Below are positions 17,277 through 25,252 of a stretch of 64,000 bases of DNA, piece by piece. How positions within the stretch are numbered: the stretch's first letter is position 1; every line of letters begins with the position of its first letter. Where the stretch lies: contig PLCN01000017.1 of the NCBI GenBank assembly GCA_003134785.1, positions 248,001 through 312,000 on the forward strand, in the 5' to 3' direction. Both the position numbers and the translations under genes were made by a program. Below the pieces are notes generated by a model. It was not told the DNA's origin. It made no database searches and saw only the letters and a list, made by a program, of their open reading frames with translations. The DNA is from Spartobacteria bacterium (GTDB taxonomy: Bacteria; Verrucomicrobiota; Verrucomicrobiia; Chthoniobacterales; UBA10450).

Positions 17277-17595
17277 TTTTGGTCAGCAACACGATGATCG
17301 GTGTTGAAGTTAATACAACCAAAGGCGCGAGTCGAAGTTGCGTGCGGTTCAAACGGATGCCGCAGTCCGCGCGCTGTCATCCCGAGCCGCGCAGACGGCG
17401 AGGGACCTCACAACTGTTATGGATCACGCTAATCGCCGTTTGTGTGATTAAATCTACGACTGTGGGGTCCCTCGCCGTCTGCGCGGCTCGGGATGACATG
17501 CTCTTCAGCACGCAATCCCGCCTTTCTTCCTCTCAATGACTGCGACAGGCTCTATAATTTGACTAACACCGCGCTTCGTCAGAGAGCATTCGCGC
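17277..17595. repeat. intergenic region with a 124-bp inverted-repeat element
   Basis: No credible gene lies in these 319 bases. At 17375-17498 there is an element with perfect 33-bp inverted ends (17375-17407 and 17466-17498, beginning TGTCATCCCGAGCCGCGCAG). It is the same total length, 124 bp, as the element at 12547-12670, but the sequence is unrelated. The region separates the divergent MacA-like and ABC-2 permease genes and must also hold their promoters, which I cannot pinpoint. Confidence 0.8.
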
Positions 17596-18390
17596 ATGCG
17601 CCGCTATTTTGAAATCTGGGGGATCATGCTGCGCAACTCGCTCATCCGCGAGCTGAGTTTCAAAGCGAATTTTATCCTTTGGATGATCGTGGAAGTGCTC
17701 TGGTTCTGCGGCCAGATCGTTTTCTTTGGCATCATTTTCGGCCAGGTGAACCAAATCGGCGATTGGTCGAAATGGGAAGTGGTCCTGCTTCTCGGCACTC
17801 ATCAAATGATCGCGCAATTATTCCAGGCTTTCTTCTTCGTGAACGTCTCCAACATCCCGGAACTGGTCCGCACCGGAAAACTGGACTCGCTGCTGGTCCT
17901 GCCGATCGATAGTCAATTTGCCGTCTCCACAAAACAGTTCGGTCTCGACAGCGTCCTCAATGCTCTTCTGGGCGGCGTGGTCGTGATCGTCGCGCTCACC
18001 CAACTTCACGTAACGCCTAGTGCCATCGCGATTTTCCTTTACGTGATCGCGCTCGGGTTCGGCGTGGCGGTGCATTACTCCATCATGCTCACTCTGGCCG
18101 CGGTCAGCTTTTGGATCGTGCGCGCGCAGGGGCTCGTTTACGGCTACTTCAATTTTCTTCAAATCGCGCGCTATCCGGATGTTATTTTTCCGCGCGTTTT
18201 TCTTTTCGTTTTCGGCTGGATCGTGCCGGTGGTGATCGTGGCGAATATTCCCGCGCGGCTCCTGATCAAATCGCTCGGGCAACCGGGATGGCTGATGTTG
18301 CACCTGGTTCTAGCCGGGTCGATTGCCTTCTGCCTCTCGCGAATCTTCTGGCGTTTTGCGCTGCGTCACTACTCCAGCGCGAGTTCGTAA
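17596..18390 (+). CDS. ABC-2 type transporter permease (COG3694 type)
   Basis: The 264-residue protein has six membrane spans, an N-terminal amphipathic start (FEIWGIMLRNSLIRELSFKANFILWMIVEV) and the TGKLDSLLVLPIDSQF segment, the counterpart of REGQINSFLTKPVNY in the permease at 11254-12054. Paired permeases of these two types normally lie side by side with an ATPase. Here they are 5.5 kb apart with the MacAB genes between, which suggests rearrangement. Substrate unknown. Confidence 0.85.
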   Translation: MRRYFEIWGIMLRNSLIRELSFKANFILWMIVEVLWFCGQIVFFGIIFGQVNQIGDWSKWEVVLLLGTHQMIAQLFQAFFFVNVSNIPELVRTGKLDSLLVLPIDSQFAVSTKQFGLDSVLNALLGGVVVIVALTQLHVTPSAIAIFLYVIALGFGVAVHYSIMLTLAAVSFWIVRAQGLVYGYFNFLQIARYPDVIFPRVFLFVFGWIVPVVIVANIPARLLIKSLGQPGWLMLHLVLAGSIAFCLSRIFWRFALRHYSSASS

Positions 18391-18518
18391 ATTGCGAGTG
18401 CGAAAAGGCCCTCGATTTGCTCGCTTTTCACGGGGAAATCTCTTCTTGCGCCCTTTGGCAAATGCCCTTAATTAAGCCTCCGCTCGCGCCCGGCAAACCA
18501 AGGGCGATACCCAAATTT

Positions 18519-19280
18519 ATGGCCAGCTCCCCGAAAAAAAAGGTTTCAAAAAAGCCTGCCAAAGCAAAAACGCAAACGAAGAAAGCTTCGCGCCCCAAGG
18601 CGTCGAAGCGACGCGTGAAGACTGCCAAGCCACCTCAGAAAGCGGCCCGCGCGGCTAAGAAACCAGCGGTCAAAAAAATTTCCGTTTCGGTCAAAAAGGC
18701 GCCGGTCCGGCCTTCAAAAACTTTGAAGGCAAACAACATTCAAAAGCACTCCGCTTCCGGCAAGACGAACAACATAATTTTACCGAACAAGAACCACAAG
18801 GAGCGGCGGCTCGACCCGTTTACTCGGGGCCAGAAAGATAAATTGCTCCAACTGCGCGACGCGATGGTGGACTCGATGGCAGGCGTGGCGAAGGACAATC
18901 TCCGTTCCCGCGCCGAGGGAAGCGAAGCCTCCGCTTTCGGAATGCACCAGGCCGATGCCGGCAGCGACGCGTACGATCGCGACTTTGCGCTCAGCCTTCT
19001 TTCGCAGGAACAGGACGCGCTCTACGAAATCGATCAGGCGCTCAAACGGATCGAGCTCGGAACCTATGGGACCTGCGAGATGTCCGGCAAACCGATCTCG
19101 CATGCGCGACTCGAGGCGATCCCGTTCGCGCGTTTCACCGTCGAATGCCAATCTCAACTGGAAAAGCAAAACAAGGCATCGCGCGTGCGGCAATCGGTCA
19201 CTTCACTCTTCGGTTTGACCGATGAAGAAGGCGCCGAAGGCGAAGAAGAAGAAGCCAAGACCGACGACAGCAAGGAGTAG
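18519..19280 (+). CDS. DksA/TraR-like protein with lysine-rich N-terminal tail
   Basis: The 253-residue product begins with about 90 residues of Lys/Ala/Pro-rich, histone-H1-like sequence. A DksA/TraR core follows (about 95-215) with the coiled-coil QKDKLLQLRDAMVDSM and SLLSQEQDALYEIDQALKRIELGTYG. The usual four-cysteine zinc finger is half lost: Cys186 and Cys210 remain, while the partner positions are Ser189 and Gln213. DksA-type proteins enter the RNA polymerase secondary channel. I prefer ATG 18519; an in-frame ATG at 18462 would add 19 residues. An acidic tail ends the protein. rpmG and rpsR follow within 4 and 6 bases. Confidence 0.85.
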   Translation: MASSPKKKVSKKPAKAKTQTKKASRPKASKRRVKTAKPPQKAARAAKKPAVKKISVSVKKAPVRPSKTLKANNIQKHSASGKTNNIILPNKNHKERRLDPFTRGQKDKLLQLRDAMVDSMAGVAKDNLRSRAEGSEASAFGMHQADAGSDAYDRDFALSLLSQEQDALYEIDQALKRIELGTYGTCEMSGKPISHARLEAIPFARFTVECQSQLEKQNKASRVRQSVTSLFGLTDEEGAEGEEEEAKTDDSKE

Positions 19281-19283
19281 TTT

Positions 19284-19457
19284 ATGGCGCAGGAAATAAT
19301 CACGCTCGAATGCACGGAAGCCAAAGCGCTCGGCGTGCCGGTTTCGCGTTACATGAGCACCCGGAATAAGAAAAGTCCGCGCACGCCCAACCGGCTCGAA
19401 AAAAAGAAATATAATCCTTTCCTGAAGCGGCATACCCTTCACCGCGAAACCAGGTAA
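19284..19457 (+). CDS. rpmG: 50S ribosomal protein L33
   Basis: The 57-residue product ([20 protein letters not shown] at the start, ending [10 protein letters not shown]) matches bacterial L33. The zinc-binding cysteine pairs of the C+ form are not kept: TECTEAK has one Cys and the C-terminal pair is absent. It is therefore a zinc-independent type. A strong AAGGAG ribosome-binding site lies at 19272-19277, inside the end of the DksA-like gene. It is co-transcribed with rpsR. Confidence 0.95.
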   Translation: MAQEIITLECTEAKALGVPVSRYMSTRNKKSPRTPNRLEKKKYNPFLKRHTLHRETR

Positions 19458-19463
19458 CCAGCC

Positions 19464-19703
19464 ATGCAACCGAAGACCGCCAAACGCCGCTCCGCTTTCC
19501 GCCGCGCCAACCGCACCATGCCGCGGCGCCGCATCGACATCGCCACCGAAGCGATCGACTACAAGAACCCCGATCTGCTGAAAAAATTCGTGACCGAGAG
19601 TGGCAAAATTTTGCCCCGTCGCGTCACTGGCATGCCTGCCCACATGCACCGCCGAATCACGCGCGAAATCAAGCGCAGCCGTTCGGTGCTGTTGATGAAG
19701 TAA
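19464..19703 (+). CDS. rpsR: 30S ribosomal protein S18
   Basis: The 79-residue protein carries the S18 hallmarks [26 protein letters not shown] and [12 protein letters not shown] followed by a hydrophobic LLM end. S18 binds the 30S platform with S6. It starts 6 bases after rpmG. An rpmG-rpsR pair is common in bacteria. Confidence 0.96.
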   Translation: MQPKTAKRRSAFRRANRTMPRRRIDIATEAIDYKNPDLLKKFVTESGKILPRRVTGMPAHMHRRITREIKRSRSVLLMK

Positions 19704-19768
19704 ATGTAGGCGCTTGTGCCAAGCGCCTGGCCGACGATCAGGCGCCTGGCACAAGCACCTCTACATTT
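19702..19768. repeat. palindromic repeat between convergent rpsR and aminotransferase
   Basis: The left arm AAATGTAGGCGCTTGTGCCA (19702-19721) and right arm (19747-19768) pair with a two-base indel. It is related to the element at 12057-12119. It overlaps the stop of rpsR and the last codons of the aminotransferase gene, so it may terminate both. Confidence 0.75.
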
Positions 19769-20958
19769 CTCTGCAGCTCGCCCGCTATTTGTCCGATTTC
19801 ATCCAGCGTGTTGTAGAAATGTGGGCTGACGCGCAGCCAGCTTCGATCGGCGCGATCGAAACGCAGTGACACGATGACGTCCTTCTTTTGAAGAGCGTCG
19901 AACAAACGATCAGCCGTGATTCGTGGATGCCGAAACGTTAAAATGCCGGAGCGATTTTTCTCCTCCTTCGCACTCAGAAATTCAAAACCACTCGGCGTGA
20001 TTTCGCGCTCGAGTGCCTGCGTCAAAGAGAGAATCCGCTCAGCAATTCGCGCCGATCCAATTTCCAAGAGCATCTCGATCGCGGCCCCCAATCCTGCGAC
20101 CGCCGCGTGGTAGTAAGCGCCCGGCTCAAACTTCTGCCCACCCGGCGCATACTTGATTTCGCGTTGCGCAATAAAATTGGGCGATTGCACATTCCATCCG
20201 CCGATCGTCACCGGACGCAGCAAATCGCGCCGGCTCTTCTTCACATACAAAATTCCTGCGCCCGATGGACCCAGCATCCATTTCTGCGCTCCGGCGCTGA
20301 GGAAATCGATTCGATCCAGCGCGATCGGAAATGCGCCGAGGGTCTGAATGGCATCGACCGAAAACAAAACCCCGCGTTCCGCGCAAAGCGCACCGATTGC
20401 TTCGAGATCGATCCGATATCCACTGCAGAAATTCGCACTCGCCAGCGCGACGAGCTTTGTCCGCTTCGTCAAAGCCCGCTCGACAATTTCCGGCGTGATC
20501 TCACCGATACGCGCCGTTTCGAGGAGGACCGCCTTTACGCCATGCCGTTCTAGCGCGAGCCAGGGGTAAACATTCGCCGGGTAATCGTCGAGATAGCACA
20601 CTACTTCGTCGCCAGCGGCCCAATCGAGGCCATTCGCAATTGCATTCAGTCCGCTCGACGTGGGGCCTGTGAACGAAATCTCGTCCAACTCCGCGCCGAT
20701 GAACTGTGCCACCGATTCGCGCGTTTTTGCGATGCGCTCCAACTCCAGATCGTACTGCCGCGCATCGCTCGAGGCGCGTTCGATCGACTCGCGCATCGCG
20801 TCGGCGACCCGTCGCGGCAACGGTGCATCCGCGGCGTGGGCGCAATAAATTTTGCGCACGCAAATCGGAAACTCGCGCCGGCGTAGCTCTTCGTCCGCGT
20901 CCAGCGCCGGGATCAGGCCTTCTTCTGCGTGCGCTCGCCTTGTTCGATTAATTTCCAA
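19738..20958 (-). CDS. class V aminotransferase-family protein
   Basis: The 406-residue PLP-dependent enzyme shows the fold-type I pattern of the NifS/CsdB class V group: SFTGPTSSGLNAIANGLDW, DDYPANVYPW, LVALASANFCSGYRIDLEAIGALC, the cofactor Asp in FSVDAIQTLGAFPI and the Schiff-base Lys in FLSAGAQKWMLGPSGAGIL. It resembles isopenicillin-N-epimerase-like or cysteine-desulfurase-like members, and the substrate is open. The start overlaps the upstream RelE-like gene by 46 bases. Its 3' end lies inside a palindromic repeat. Confidence 0.88.
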   Translation of the reverse strand: MEINRTRRAHAEEGLIPALDADEELRRREFPICVRKIYCAHAADAPLPRRVADAMRESIERASSDARQYDLELERIAKTRESVAQFIGAELDEISFTGPTSSGLNAIANGLDWAAGDEVVCYLDDYPANVYPWLALERHGVKAVLLETARIGEITPEIVERALTKRTKLVALASANFCSGYRIDLEAIGALCAERGVLFSVDAIQTLGAFPIALDRIDFLSAGAQKWMLGPSGAGILYVKKSRRDLLRPVTIGGWNVQSPNFIAQREIKYAPGGQKFEPGAYYHAAVAGLGAAIEMLLEIGSARIAERILSLTQALEREITPSGFEFLSAKEEKNRSGILTFRHPRITADRLFDALQKKDVIVSLRFDRADRSWLRVSPHFYNTLDEIGQIAGELQRNVEVLVPGA

Positions 20959-21278
20959 AATTCCCGGGCCTTGCCGAGCTGATCGTCTTCCGCCATCGGC
21001 AGTTTGCTGCGGAAAAGGAAGTCGCGAAAAGTGTTCTTGTGCAGGACGCGGTGGACGGTGATTCCCTCCGCGCGTCTTTCGAAATAAATCCGGTAATCCT
21101 TCGCGCGGTAGCGATGCAGTTTCTTTCCTTCGCGCTCGATCACTCCGAAACGGCTCGTGTCCAGGTTATCGAGGTCTTCCGGCAGGATCTGGAATTCCGC
21201 AAGCAAATCGAGCTGCAACGTTTTCGGCAGAGCCGCCATCTCCGCCGCGCTCAGTTCGTTGAAGATGATCTGGAACAT
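20913..21278 (-). CDS. RelE/ParE-like small protein
   Basis: The 121-residue product contains a core (LHRYRAKDYRIYFERRAEGITVHRVLHKNTFRDFLFRS, about residues 55-90) that looks like the RelE/ParE toxin sheet. It has an N-terminal helical extension (SAAEMAALPKTLQLDLLAEF) that is unusual for such toxins. No antitoxin gene is adjacent, so it may be a solitary, domesticated or non-toxic member. It overlaps the aminotransferase start and lies just after a duplicated fragment of the alr 3' end (21283-21316). Confidence 0.65.
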   Translation of the reverse strand: MFQIIFNELSAAEMAALPKTLQLDLLAEFQILPEDLDNLDTSRFGVIEREGKKLHRYRAKDYRIYFERRAEGITVHRVLHKNTFRDFLFRSKLPMAEDDQLGKAREFWKLIEQGERTQKKA

Positions 21279-21282
21279 CGCT

Positions 21283-21446
21283 GCTCACACATACACGCGA
21301 CGCACACGACTGCCAAGGAGCGGGGGTCTCCGTTTCTGTCCAAGGAGCGGCGGTCTCCAGTCCGCCGTTTGGGGGCGGTTTGGAAAGCGCCCTTCCTTGA
21401 CGCTTTAACTCGGCTCACACGTACACGCGACGAACGCGGTTGCCAA
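21283..21446. repeat. duplicated alr 3' end flanking a dispersed repeat
   Basis: Bases 21283-21316 repeat 21413-21446 (the last codons of alr) with 5 mismatches in 34. Between them lies a tandem CCAAGGAGCGG-GGTCTCC unit (two copies, from about 21312 and 21340) and a GGCGGTTTGG-type stem. The arrangement suggests a repeat that duplicated its target, or an old recombination at the alr end. Confidence 0.65.
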
Positions 21447-22521
21447 TCCGCGTCGTGATCTCCCATGAAATGGTGTTCGCACGATCCGCGAGTTCGGTTG
21501 CGGAAATTTCCTGATCTCCCTGGCGGCCCATTAAGACAACTTCGTCGCCGACGGCCGCGTCGCCGAGGCGCGAAACATCGATCATCATCAAATCCATGGT
21601 GACGCGCCCCAAGAGCGCGCAACGCTTCCCCCGAACCAAAACCTCTGCCTCGCAATTCGAGAGATGTCGCGGATAGCCGTCGGCATAACCGGCGGAGAGC
21701 GTGGCAACGCGCATCTCTCGCGGCGTGATGAAAGTCCGGCCATAACTGATCCCGTGTCCCGCGGGCATATCTCGAATGAGGGCAATGCGCGTCTTCCAAC
21801 TCATCACCGGCCGCAGGAGGTTTTGGAATTCAGGAAGTGGTGAAATGCCGTAGAGCATGATTCCAGCCCGCACGATGTCGAAAGGCGGATCGGCGAAGGC
21901 AAGCACGCCCGCGCTTTGCAACACGTGAGCCTTGTAATCGCCCGGAAACTCCGCGCGCAGTTTCTTTACGAGTTCGGCAAATTCCGCCAGCTCTGCGCGA
22001 GTGAAATCCGCGTCGTCGTTCGAGACCGGTAGATGCGTGGAAAGACTGTGAATCTTTATGTTCGGCAACGCTGCCACCTTTTCGAAAAGCGCCACTGCTT
22101 CGGCTTGCGGAACTCCCATTCGCCCCATGCCGGTGTCGATGACGAAATTGATCAGAATAGGCGTTCCCTTCGCGGCGCGATCGAACTGCTGCGCTTCCTC
22201 GAAGGTAGAGATGGACGGGATGAATCCGCCTTCAACGATGGGCACGATTTCCCCAGGCAAAGCCGGACCGAGAATGATGATTGGATGCCAGGCTTCCCGG
22301 CGCAGAATCGCGGCCTCTTCAAAATTCGCGACGCCGAAAATTTGCGCATCCTTTGCCAGCGCTTCGGCCACTCCAACCATGCCGTGTCCGTACGCGTTCG
22401 CTTTGACGACGGCGAGTAGCTGCACATCGGGTCCAAGTTTCTCGCGCACCACAGCCGCATTATTCCGCAGCGCACTTCGATCAATTTCGGCCCAGCATCG
22501 GTACGTTGTCGCGGAGTTCAT
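21415..22521 (-). CDS. alr: alanine racemase
   Basis: Alanine racemase interconverts L- and D-alanine for peptidoglycan. The 368-residue protein has the PLP lysine in AVVKANAYGHG (about residue 40) in the barrel and the C-terminal beta domain with AGYADGYPRHLSN, followed by MDLMMIDVS. The ATG overlaps the tsaB stop by four bases (22518-22521). The last codons (VRRVYV) are duplicated downstream. Confidence 0.96.
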   Translation of the reverse strand: MNSATTYRCWAEIDRSALRNNAAVVREKLGPDVQLLAVVKANAYGHGMVGVAEALAKDAQIFGVANFEEAAILRREAWHPIIILGPALPGEIVPIVEGGFIPSISTFEEAQQFDRAAKGTPILINFVIDTGMGRMGVPQAEAVALFEKVAALPNIKIHSLSTHLPVSNDDADFTRAELAEFAELVKKLRAEFPGDYKAHVLQSAGVLAFADPPFDIVRAGIMLYGISPLPEFQNLLRPVMSWKTRIALIRDMPAGHGISYGRTFITPREMRVATLSAGYADGYPRHLSNCEAEVLVRGKRCALLGRVTMDLMMIDVSRLGDAAVGDEVVLMGRQGDQEISATELADRANTISWEITTRIGNRVRRVYV

Positions 22522-23144
22522 CGATTGATCCCGGTCACAATAGGAGCTTTGGGGACGGTAATATGCGGCCCGCGAAGATAAATCGGTTCCAATGAGTGGG
22601 AATCGGGAATTTCTTCAATCTGATCGCGCGCGAGTTCCGCCAGGCGATGCGCAGAAGGAAAGGCAAGGAGTGCCTCGGGGAATTGCGGCAGAGGCGCCGA
22701 GGCGTAAATGGGCCAACGCGATTCCGAGATTCTTCGTTGCACCTCGGCGGCTGCCTGCAGGGAAGGTCCTTCCAGCAGCCGGCCGTCACGCACTCGCGCA
22801 AAGAAAAAGGTTTGCCGCTTCGCATCGCCGATCACGCAATACTCGCCGGCCGCGGGATCGATCGCGCAAATGGAGTGAATCCCGATCAGTTTCGCGCCGG
22901 ACGCCGCACGAAGACCAAACGCGGTCGCAATCGCGATGCGCACTCCCGCATAAGAACCAGGACCAAGGCCGACGACGATCGCAGCCGGTGCGCCGAACTC
23001 GCGTGAGCAAAGCTGCAAATTTTCGAAGAACAAACCGGAGTGTTTTCGATCGTTGGCGAAGGAGCGGACAAACGGATCGCGATCCTCTTCGATCCAGGCA
23101 ACGCTCCCCTGCCCGCTGGAAAGTTCCAGCGCGAGAATTTTCAT
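22518..23144 (-). CDS. tsaB: tRNA N6-threonylcarbamoyladenosine synthesis protein TsaB
   Basis: The 208-residue protein, started at ATG 23144 (MKILALELSSGQGSVAW), has the ASKHA fold marks of TsaB: FFENLQLC, VGLGPGSYAGVRIAIATAFGLR and a degenerate second half. TsaB is the scaffold for TsaD in t6A synthesis at tRNA position 37. The frame remains open upstream to 23246, but ATG 23144 overlaps the tsaE stop by exactly four bases, which supports this choice. Confidence 0.94.
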   Translation of the reverse strand: MKILALELSSGQGSVAWIEEDRDPFVRSFANDRKHSGLFFENLQLCSREFGAPAAIVVGLGPGSYAGVRIAIATAFGLRAASGAKLIGIHSICAIDPAAGEYCVIGDAKRQTFFFARVRDGRLLEGPSLQAAAEVQRRISESRWPIYASAPLPQFPEALLAFPSAHRLAELARDQIEEIPDSHSLEPIYLRGPHITVPKAPIVTGINR

Positions 23145-23557
23145 TGCGGCCGTCCCTCTCGAATCACCCGAGTGTTTTCGCCCTTGAACTCGAAGGAAAA
23201 CCACTTCGCCTCCTTCGGGATGAGGTCGACGTAACGGTCGGCCCATTCGATCAACGAGACGCCGTCACCGAAAACGTACTCGTCGAATCCCAGTCGCAAA
23301 ACGGCTTCACTGCGATCGAGCCGGTAAAAGTCGAAGTGGTAAACCGGCAGCCGGCCGCCCTCGTATTCGTGCACGAGAACGAAAGTCGGACTCGTCACTT
23401 CCGCCGGGCTTTCCAGACCTGCGACGAAGCCTTTCACGAATTGCGTTTTCCCGCCGCCGAGATCTCCGGTCAACGCGAAAACATCGCCGCGGCGCGCGCT
23501 CCGCGCGTAATTGCGCCCGGCGGCGATCGTCTCTTCTGCGCTATTGGAAATGAGCAT
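23141..23557 (-). CDS. tsaE: tRNA threonylcarbamoyladenosine ATPase TsaE
   Basis: The 138-residue P-loop ATPase has Walker A GDLGGGKTQFVKG (about residues 32-44), the SPTFVLVHEY switch and the LIEWADRY motif typical of TsaE. It works with TsaB and TsaD in t6A formation. Its first codons overlap the thiL 3' end (23541-23557). Confidence 0.95.
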   Translation of the reverse strand: MLISNSAEETIAAGRNYARSARRGDVFALTGDLGGGKTQFVKGFVAGLESPAEVTSPTFVLVHEYEGGRLPVYHFDFYRLDRSEAVLRLGFDEYVFGDGVSLIEWADRYVDLIPKEAKWFSFEFKGENTRVIREGRPQ

Positions 23558-24428
23558 AGCCTCGCCATTTTAGATTTTGGATTTTGGATTTTGGAATTAA
23601 GCGACCAATGCGAGTAAGCGGCACCTTTGAGAATTGCTTCCGCCAGCGCGTTGGCAGCGCGCGCGCGTTTGCAGGAGAAATGGCAAAGAGCAATTCGTAG
23701 TCTTCGCCATCTGAAATCGCCTGCTCAGTAGTGCAGCCGCGATTTAAGGGCAAGGCCACCTCGTCCACTTCAAACCCCACATGGCTGGCCCGCGCGAGGC
23801 GCGGCAGGTCGGCGCCCAAACCGTCGCTCAAATCCATCATCGCATGAATCGAAAAGTGTTTGGTGAGCCAACGCGATTCCTCTATTCGCGGCGTAAACTT
23901 CAGATGCCGGCCGCGGAGCGATCCGCCCAACCGGCCCGTCACGAATAATTCGTCTTTCGCTTTTCCTCCGCTCTGGCCAACCCATCGATGCTTCTCCACG
24001 AAACCGGTCACGCTGACAGAAATCACGGCGGGACCCTTGATGTTGCTCGTCTCGCCGCCGACGATCGTTACATCGAACACGCGCGCGGCCTTCTCCAATC
24101 CGCGATAAACCTGCTTCACCCAATCGAGCGTCTTGTGCGCGGGAACAATCATGGTGACCAGTGCGAACTGCGGGACGCCGGACATTGCCGCGAAATCGCT
24201 CATCGGCCGGGCCATCGCTTTCCAACCGACAAAAGCGGGCGGGCTCTTTGCCGTGAAATGAATTCCTTCCACCACGCAATCGGTTTTGAGCAGTTGGAGT
24301 TTGCTCTTACCGGGCGCTTCTACTACGGCGCAGTCGTCGCCCGCGCCCAGCACGACCGAACCGTTGCTTGGAAGATTCGGTAAAAGCTGCGCGAGCAACC
24401 GGTCTTCACCGAGCGCTGCCAGCTTCAT
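23541..24428 (-). CDS. thiL: thiamine-phosphate kinase with repeat-encoded C-terminus
   Basis: ThiL phosphorylates thiamine monophosphate to the active diphosphate. The 295-residue protein shows GAGDDCAVVEAPG, DCVVEGIHF, ARPMSDFAAMSG, TIVGGETSNIKGPAV, MDLSDGLGADLPR and SDGEDYELLFA. The last 15 or so residues (from IPKSKIQNLK) are read from a TTTTGGATT tandem repeat at 23567-23598, which has replaced or extended the normal end. The start overlaps the CPBP gene stop by four bases. Confidence 0.93.
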   Translation of the reverse strand: MKLAALGEDRLLAQLLPNLPSNGSVVLGAGDDCAVVEAPGKSKLQLLKTDCVVEGIHFTAKSPPAFVGWKAMARPMSDFAAMSGVPQFALVTMIVPAHKTLDWVKQVYRGLEKAARVFDVTIVGGETSNIKGPAVISVSVTGFVEKHRWVGQSGGKAKDELFVTGRLGGSLRGRHLKFTPRIEESRWLTKHFSIHAMMDLSDGLGADLPRLARASHVGFEVDEVALPLNRGCTTEQAISDGEDYELLFAISPANARALPTRWRKQFSKVPLTRIGRLIPKSKIQNLKWRGYAHFQ

Positions 24429-25237
24429 TGGGGAAAAATCTCGGGGAAGGCAAGCGCGGTCAGGGCGAGCGCGTTAAAGAGCGCATGCATCGTCATGGAA
24501 ACAAGAATGGAGCCGGTCCATTCGTAAGCGATCGTGAAACAAATTCCGAGGATGAAGAGCGGCGCCAACGACGGAAGATGCGCATGCACGGCGGCGAAAA
24601 GAAGAGCGTTGATCACCAGGGCGACGCCGTAGCCGAAGTATCGCTTCATCACGCCATACAAAAAAAACCGAAAAAGAAATTCCTCGGCGATCGGTGCCAG
24701 CATTACCGCCAGCAGGATGATCAGGACGCGCTGCTTCAAAGAGGTCGAGGCGTTAAACAGCTCGACGATTCCCTGCTTCTCCGGAACGCCACGCAACAGA
24801 CGTTGCGTCACCGCCTCCGCGAGAAAGATCATTGGGTATGCGGCCAGCATCAAAACCGCTCCGGTCGCCACCGCGCGTCCGAACCCAATCTTGGATAATC
24901 CGCCTAACGAATTGAAGTTAAGCCCGCGCAAATGCAGAAACGTTGCGATGACGAGTAACACTCCAATCGTAAGCAGGGCGCCCGCGACGAGATCGCGGCT
25001 GCGCATGCTAGTGGCGTCGTGAGAAGCCGGCACCACGAGATTAAGCATAAGATAACAGGCGAGAAGGCCCGCCAGAATCGCCTCAGGCCAGCCAAAATCG
25101 CGGAGCGGAATCGCGGCGGGTTCCGGCACGCGAGCGCGGATTTGCCGGAGGAGTGAGACGTAGATGTAGACCGCGCCGATCAGAAACAACGCGTAGATCG
25201 CAGCGGAGAGCGCTGGCAGAAAACCGTCGAACGCCAT
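24425..25237 (-). CDS. CPBP-family intramembrane glutamic endopeptidase
   Basis: The 270-residue protein has about eight membrane helices and the three CPBP (Rce1-like/Abi) motifs: EEFLFRFFLYGVMKRYFG with the catalytic Glu pair, AAVHAHLPSLAPLFILG, and the final MTMHALFNA. It probably cleaves within the inner membrane; the substrate is unknown. It is translationally coupled to thiL, and the SppA gene lies 15 bases upstream. Confidence 0.9.
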   Translation of the reverse strand: MAFDGFLPALSAAIYALFLIGAVYIYVSLLRQIRARVPEPAAIPLRDFGWPEAILAGLLACYLMLNLVVPASHDATSMRSRDLVAGALLTIGVLLVIATFLHLRGLNFNSLGGLSKIGFGRAVATGAVLMLAAYPMIFLAEAVTQRLLRGVPEKQGIVELFNASTSLKQRVLIILLAVMLAPIAEEFLFRFFLYGVMKRYFGYGVALVINALLFAAVHAHLPSLAPLFILGICFTIAYEWTGSILVSMTMHALFNALALTALAFPEIFPQ

Positions 25238-25252
25238 GGTCCGACGCTTTCC

